From: Lachnospiraceae bacterium UBA4364
GTDB lineage: Bacteria > Bacillota > Clostridia > Lachnospirales > Lachnospiraceae
NCBI GenBank assembly: GCA_002393955.1
Contig: DGSK01000009.1
Location: 1-22,220 of the forward strand
Direction of reading: 5' to 3'
Length of the DNA stretch: 22,220 bases
Under the pieces are notes generated by a model, which saw only the letters and a list, made by a program, of their open reading frames with translations, was not told where the DNA came from and made no database searches. This document shows, one piece after another, positions 22,058 through 22,220 of the stretch. Positions within the stretch are counted from its first letter, which is position 1. Each line of letters begins with the position of its first letter. Made by a program: the position numbers and the translations under genes.

Positions 22058-22086
22058 ATTATATACTAAAACTTCCCACTTGTGAT
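22058..22086 (-). promoter_or_regulatory. Promoter of the NlpC/P60 gene, set for a leaderless start
   Basis: On the minus strand TATAAT (22058-22063) ends seven bases before the ATG. ATCACA (22081-22086) with a 17-base spacer matches TTGACA at 4 of 6. A normal start distance would place +1 on or within a base or two of the ATG. Confidence 0.5.
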
Positions 22087-22175
22087 ATTCTGCTAACTTC
22101 CTCACACCGGCAGTCCGCCAGACGGTGGTGCGTTTGCACTACTCACTTAAACACCGGCAGACAAAACTTCCCACT
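22068..22175. repeat. Nested direct repeats upstream of the NlpC/P60 gene
   Basis: AAAACTTCCCACT occurs at 22068-22080 and 22163-22175; ACACCGGCAG occurs at 22104-22113 and 22151-22160. Both are exact copies, the second pair lying between the first. One copy of the 13-mer is in the promoter spacer. Nothing else is seen in 22087-22220. Confidence 0.75.
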
Positions 22176-22220
22176 AACTGAACTACTTAGAACGACACTC
22201 GCAATTGCGCCGGAACAATC

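Overview
The window looks like chromosomal DNA from an anaerobic Firmicute of the class Clostridia, most probably a Lachnospiraceae member (Butyrivibrio/Roseburia-like). This is inference from protein style: a short LysA, a Cys-bearing Rrf2 regulator, a lone CheV, a large acidic/lysine-rich single-span membrane protein, an rpsO-pnp-nrdR order and strong AAGGAG-type ribosome sites. Most genes are chromosomal housekeeping genes on the minus strand. Only the Rrf2 regulator and the SulP transporter read on the plus strand. No rRNA, tRNA, insertion sequence, CRISPR array or prophage gene is visible.

Left part (1-4000): a small antitoxin-like gene is followed at the window edge by the first nine codons of what looks like a PIN-type toxin. 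Next come an NAD-dependent epimerase, a divergent Rrf2 regulator, and a SulP anion transporter with a long AT-rich leader that holds a tandem repeat and nested pairing. Middle-left (4000-8450): a minus-strand series runs ung, lysA, a 23S-type pseudouridine synthase, murI and an AlkD-like DNA alkylation repair gene. It joins uracil and alkyl-base repair with lysine/peptidoglycan precursor supply (LysA consumes meso-DAP, MurI makes D-Glu). Immediately upstream are hisF, hisH and an 872-codon membrane protein of unknown function with its own extended -10 promoter; hisH, hisF and ung are tightly spaced behind it.

Middle-right (12600-17660): cheV has its own promoter and terminator. After it come a lipoprotein, a sensor kinase/response regulator pair and a small single-span membrane protein. 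The last three form a clear operon (203-aa protein, regulator, kinase) with an extended -10 promoter; the lipoprotein gene lies just downstream and may be an accessory.

Right part (17660-22220): rpsO (TTTACA/TATAAT promoter and structured leader), a terminator, a long leader hairpin, pnp, nrdR and a terminator. The last gene is an SH3-SH3-NlpC/P60 cell-wall peptidase. It has no ribosome site, and its -10 box lies where the transcript would begin at or next to the ATG.

No single spectacular new system is evident. The best leads are the 872-aa protein, the possible leaderless NlpC/P60 mRNA, the pnp and sulP leader RNAs, the 10-bp phased TTCCG repeat, the isoleucine next to the UNG active-site motif, and the toxin start at the left edge.
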